DNA from: Acidobacteria bacterium Ga0077522
GTDB taxonomy: Bacteria; Acidobacteriota; Vicinamibacteria; Vicinamibacterales; Vicinamibacteraceae
DNA length: 62,969 nucleotides
Direction: 5' to 3'
NCBI GenBank assembly: GCA_001464065.1
Contig: LNDN01000013.1
Location: forward strand, 1-62,969
Shown: one piece after another, positions 60,134-62,969 of the stretch
Layout: each line of letters starts with the position of its first letter
Position numbering within the stretch: the first letter of the stretch is position 1
Program-made: the position numbers and the translations under genes
The notes under the pieces: model-generated
Databases searched by the model: none
Seen by the model: only the letters and a program-made list of their open reading frames with translations
What the model was told of the DNA's origin: nothing

Positions 60134-61240
60134 TCAGCGTTCCTCGTCTGGGGTGTCGGACGCGGCCGGCGCATCGGCATCGGCCGGCACCTCGACGTCC
60201 GTCGCCGGGGCAGGCGTGGCCACCCGTGCCGTGCCCACCGGCATCGTCGGGCCGGCCGCCAGCGCCGCGGCCGCCGCACGCAGTTCCTCTTCCTCGAACA
60301 GCAGCGGCTCGACCGGCGCCGCGTCGTCGAAGGGCAGCGACACGCCGTCGTCTTCGTCCACCGGCGTCGGCAGATCGAACCCGAGGGCCTCGGACATGTC
60401 CTCGACCTTCGGGAGATCGCTGAGGTCCTTGAGACCGAACTTGTCGAGGAACTCGCGGGTCGTGCCGTACATGAACGGACGACCGACGACCTGCTTGCGG
60501 CCGACGATCTTCACGAGCTTGCGGTCCAGCAGCGTGTTGAGCACGCCCGTGGTGGCGCTGACGCCGCGAATCTCGGCGATCTCGCCCGAGGTCACCGGCT
60601 GCTTGTAGGCGATGACCGCGAGCGTCTCGAGCGCCTGCACCGACAGCTTGGACGTCGTGCGTTCCTTGAACAGGCGACGCACCCACTCGTAGAGCTCGGG
60701 CCGCGTGACGATCTGGAACCCGCCCGCCACCTCGACGAGCTGCAGGCCGTCGGATCGCAGGTAGGAGTCGCGGACCTCCCCGAGCGCCGCCTCGATGTCC
60801 TCCTTCGGCTGGTCGTCGAGCAGGCGGCTCATCGCCTTGAGCGTGAGCGGCTCCGGCGAGGCGAAGATCAGCGCCTCGACCACCGGCTTGAGCGGATGCG
60901 GCGCGCGCGGCGCGTTGGCGACCTCGGCCGGATCGAAGAGCTCGGGGTCCCGCAGTTCGCCGGTGATCGCCTCGAAGTCGCTGGCCGACATCGAGTCCTC
61001 GCGGACCACCTCGCTGTTGCCATCCGCGTCGTCGACGTCCGTCGGGCCAGCCACCGCGTCGTCGTCGACCGGGGGCGCGGACGATGCGTCCGTCTCGTCG
61101 GGCGCGGGCACGGTCTCGGTCTCGGCCGGGGCCACGGTGGTGGACGCACGCCCCTTGCCGCGGCGGCCCCGTGGCGTGGGCGCCGGGGCGTCGTTGACGT
61201 CGTCTTCGACGGTCACGTCAGGTGTCTGCTCGTCGCTCAT
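60134..61240 (-). CDS. scpB: Chromosome segregation/condensation protein ScpB
   Basis: 368 residues, longer than usual (about 190-240). Winged-helix core at about 115-275: VVEALIFASPEPLTLKAMSR, LSVQALETLAVIAYKQPVTS, GEIAEIRGVSATTGVLNTLL, GRPFMYGTTREFLDKFGL. The extra length is an acidic, disordered N-terminus of about 115 residues and an acidic C-terminus. It dimerises and binds the ScpA middle in the SMC complex. Its ATG overlaps the scpA stop (ATGA). Confidence 0.94.
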   Translation of the reverse strand: MSDEQTPDVTVEDDVNDAPAPTPRGRRGKGRASTTVAPAETETVPAPDETDASSAPPVDDDAVAGPTDVDDADGNSEVVREDSMSASDFEAITGELRDPELFDPAEVANAPRAPHPLKPVVEALIFASPEPLTLKAMSRLLDDQPKEDIEAALGEVRDSYLRSDGLQLVEVAGGFQIVTRPELYEWVRRLFKERTTSKLSVQALETLAVIAYKQPVTSGEIAEIRGVSATTGVLNTLLDRKLVKIVGRKQVVGRPFMYGTTREFLDKFGLKDLSDLPKVEDMSEALGFDLPTPVDEDDGVSLPFDDAAPVEPLLFEEEELRAAAAALAAGPTMPVGTARVATPAPATDVEVPADADAPAASDTPDEER

Positions 61241-62154
61241 GACTGCGATCCGGGCGTACCTTGCGGCCGCGCGGCAGGCTCGTGGTAATCGATCGGGCGC
61301 GGCGCGTCCAGCGGACGGTCACGCTTGTAGACCCGGATGGGGCCACCGGTGCCGCTCTGGAACACCCGCAGCACCTTCAGGCGAATCATCTCCAGCACGG
61401 CCAGGAACGTGACGATCAGGTGAGCGTTGCCCGCCACGTCGTCGAAGAGCTCCTCGAACCCGACGGCCTCGACGCCCTCGAGCCGATGCAGCAACTGCTC
61501 GATCCGCTGCTCGATGGACATCTGCTCCATCGGCAGGTAGGTCACCGGCCGCTGCTTCGCGCGCTCGACGACGGCCTTGAAGGCCGTCATGAGACTGAAG
61601 AGATCGACCTCGAGCTCGGGTTCCTTGTCGAGACCTTCGCCGGCCAGCGCGGCGATGCGCTCGTCCGGCCGCGCCCACTGGGCACTGCGGACGGTTTCCT
61701 TGTCGTGCAGCAGTTCGGCCGCGGCCTTGAACTTCTGGTGCTCGACGAGCCGGCGGACCAGCGCTTCGCGCGGGTCCTCTTCCGGGTCCTCCTGCTCGGG
61801 CGCGGGGCGCGGCAGCAGGCTGCGCGACTTGATGTGGATCAGCGTCGCCGCCATCACGAGGAAGTCGCCGGCGACGTCGAGCTGCAACTCCTCCATCAAC
61901 CCGATGTAGTCGAGATACTGCCGCGTGATCAGCGCGATCGGGATGTCGTAGATGTCGAGTTCGTGCTTCTTGATCAGGTGCAGCAGCAGATCGAGCGGCC
62001 CCTGGAAGACCTCGAGCTTCACGGGGAAGCGCTCGAGCGACGACTCGAACCCCTCGACTCCGCTCGGGGCTCCTCCCCGGGTGGCCGCCGGGCCTGCGGC
62101 CTGCTCGTCGCTCGGTGCAGAGCCGTCGTCCCGGCGTGTCCTGGAGCGCGCCAT
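61237..62154 (-). CDS. scpA: Segregation/condensation protein ScpA (kleisin)
   Basis: 305 residues. The N-terminal SMC-neck helix segment FQGPLDLLLHLIKKHELDIY and IDIPIALITRQ-type sequence (YDIPIALITRQYLDYIGLME), VAGDFLVMAATLIHIKSRSL and the C-terminal winged helix (NAHLIVTFLAVLEMIRLKVL) are standard. It bridges SMC heads with ScpB. An Arg-rich tail of 35 residues ends the protein. Its ATG (62152-62154) overlaps the trpS stop. Confidence 0.95.
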   Translation of the reverse strand: MARSRTRRDDGSAPSDEQAAGPAATRGGAPSGVEGFESSLERFPVKLEVFQGPLDLLLHLIKKHELDIYDIPIALITRQYLDYIGLMEELQLDVAGDFLVMAATLIHIKSRSLLPRPAPEQEDPEEDPREALVRRLVEHQKFKAAAELLHDKETVRSAQWARPDERIAALAGEGLDKEPELEVDLFSLMTAFKAVVERAKQRPVTYLPMEQMSIEQRIEQLLHRLEGVEAVGFEELFDDVAGNAHLIVTFLAVLEMIRLKVLRVFQSGTGGPIRVYKRDRPLDAPRPIDYHEPAARPQGTPGSQS

Positions 62155-62969
62155 CAGTACGCCAGGTGCAGCGCGTCACGGACACGCTGCATGGTCTGCA
62201 CGGCGACCGCGCGCGCCTTGCGCGACCCCTCGTGGATGATCTCGCGCACCCGCTCGGGATGCGCTTCGAGCACCGACCGCCGCTCGCGCAGCGGCTCCAG
62301 CGCGGTATTGAGGGCCTTCGACAGCTTCTTCTTGACCTCGACGTCGCCGACGCGGCCCTCGCGGTAGCGCGTCTTGAGGTCCTCGACCTCGTCGCGATCC
62401 GGATTGAAGGCATCGTGATAGACGAACACCGGATTGCCTTCGACGGTCCCGGGAATGTCGGCCCGCACACGCTTGGGGTCCGTGTACATCGCGCGGACCT
62501 TGGTCTCGACGTCGGCGGCGCTGTCCGAGAGGTCGATGGTGTTCTGGTAGCTCTTGCTCATCTTCCGGTTGTCGAGCCCCGGCAGACGCGGGAAGTTCGT
62601 CAACAGGGCCTGCGGCTCCACGAAGATGCTGCCGTGCATGTGATGGACCCGGCGCACGACCTCGCGCGAGAGCTCGAGATGCGGCACCTGGTCCTCGCCG
62701 ACCGGCACGAAGTGGGCGTCGTAGATGATGACGTCGGCGGTCTGCAGCAGCGGGTAGCCGAGGAACCCGTAGGTGGTCAGGTCCTTCTCGGTCAGCTGGT
62801 CCTGCTGCTCCTTGTACGTGGGCACGCGCTCGAGCCACGGAATCGGGATCATCATCGACAGCAGCAGGTGCAGTTCGGCGTGCTCGGGCACCAGCGACTG
62901 GACGAAGATGGTCGCCCGCTCGGGGTCGACGCCGGCCGCGATCCAGTCCATGACGTTGTCGATCACGTA
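62154..62969 (-). CDS. trpS: Tryptophanyl-tRNA synthetase (5' end cut by window)
   Basis: C-terminal 271 codons of TrpRS; the N-terminus with its HIGH motif lies beyond the right edge. The visible part contains FLGYPLLQTADVIIYDAHFV, VGEDQVPHLELSREV, KMSKS in DNRKMSKSYQNTIDL, and the C-terminal helical domain ending MQRVRDALHLAY. Its stop overlaps scpA, giving trpS-scpA-scpB-rluB on one strand. No attenuator can be judged from the visible part. Confidence 0.95.
   Translation of the reverse strand, partial: YVIDNVMDWIAAGVDPERATIFVQSLVPEHAELHLLLSMMIPIPWLERVPTYKEQQDQLTEKDLTTYGFLGYPLLQTADVIIYDAHFVPVGEDQVPHLELSREVVRRVHHMHGSIFVEPQALLTNFPRLPGLDNRKMSKSYQNTIDLSDSAADVETKVRAMYTDPKRVRADIPGTVEGNPVFVYHDAFNPDRDEVEDLKTRYREGRVGDVEVKKKLSKALNTALEPLRERRSVLEAHPERVREIIHEGSRKARAVAVQTMQRVRDALHLAY

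Overview
This window is high-GC bacterial chromosome, most likely from Acidobacteriota and probably class Vicinamibacteria (Luteitalea-like). The main evidence is a large secreted protein of the VWFA-related type typical of acidobacteria (44288-46420), a FecR/DUF6600-type envelope protein (17674-19410), DUF6677- and DUF2085-like membrane proteins, a split B12-dependent acyl-CoA mutase, and dense translational coupling by ATGA, GTGA and TGATG overlaps. I saw no rRNA, tRNA, CRISPR array or prophage. The one clear mobile element is a 1.28 kb IS5-type insertion sequence. Every assignment comes from reading motifs, lengths and context by eye; nothing was searched.

Layout, left to right. At 1-2960 lie a BlaI-type repressor (cut by the edge) with two palindromic operators, a frameshifted lysS, nusB and ribH. 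At 2973-9491 lie a crotonase, four small membrane proteins (VanZ, a 57-residue protein, DUF6677-like, DUF2085), a PfkB sugar or nucleoside kinase, MTA phosphorylase, a MeaB-type GTPase and an acyl-CoA dehydrogenase. At 9513-11696 lie a small beta-barrel protein and three tandem secreted paralogues of unknown function. At 11774-17334 lie hemW, a DnaC/DnaI-like loader and hspR-dnaJ-dnaK behind a near-consensus sigma70 promoter. At 17674-28499 lie the FecR-like protein, PBP1A, prfB with its programmed frameshift, lnt, a SPOR protein, a TPR protein, an unknown protein and mobA. At 28526-39635 lie argS, a C26 amidotransferase, a class V aminotransferase, a TrmA/RlmD-like methyltransferase, a birA fusion, nadC, valS and a response regulator. 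At 39876-46420 lie a dihaem cytochrome c, the IS, the two mutase subunits and the VWFA protein. At 46583-54204 lie two more acyl-CoA dehydrogenases, a DUF5829-like protein, an FHA-GAF-PP2C phosphatase, a PEGA protein, a HAD phosphatase, a GNAT and a HIT protein. At 54209-62969 lie HU, rpsA with a strong terminator, cmk, a hydrolase, a four-helix-bundle protein inside a repeat-bounded insert, rluB, scpB, scpA and trpS (cut by the edge).

How the genes work together. Three acyl-CoA dehydrogenases, a crotonase, the B12 mutase and its MeaB-type GTPase point to degradation of short or branched acyl-CoA. The mutase carries Phe and Gln where methylmalonyl-CoA mutase has Tyr89 and Arg207, which is the isobutyryl-CoA mutase signature. 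Translation and chromosome housekeeping (lysS, argS, valS, trpS, prfB, rpsA, nusB, rluB, scpA, scpB, HU) is interleaved with envelope functions (PBP1A, lnt, SPOR, FecR, PEGA).

The most unusual feature is a set of 7-bp tandem repeats at gene junctions. Different loci use different heptamers, but some words (AATGCCG, AAGGCCG, AAGGTCG and their complements) recur at distant loci. They often overlap stop codons. At 58466-59161 they flank a four-helix-bundle gene in inverted orientation. Other points for follow-up are the lysS deletion, the birA fusion, an acyl-CoA dehydrogenase with its catalytic Glu changed to Gln, the secreted paralogue trio, and the IS placed exactly between two convergent stop codons.
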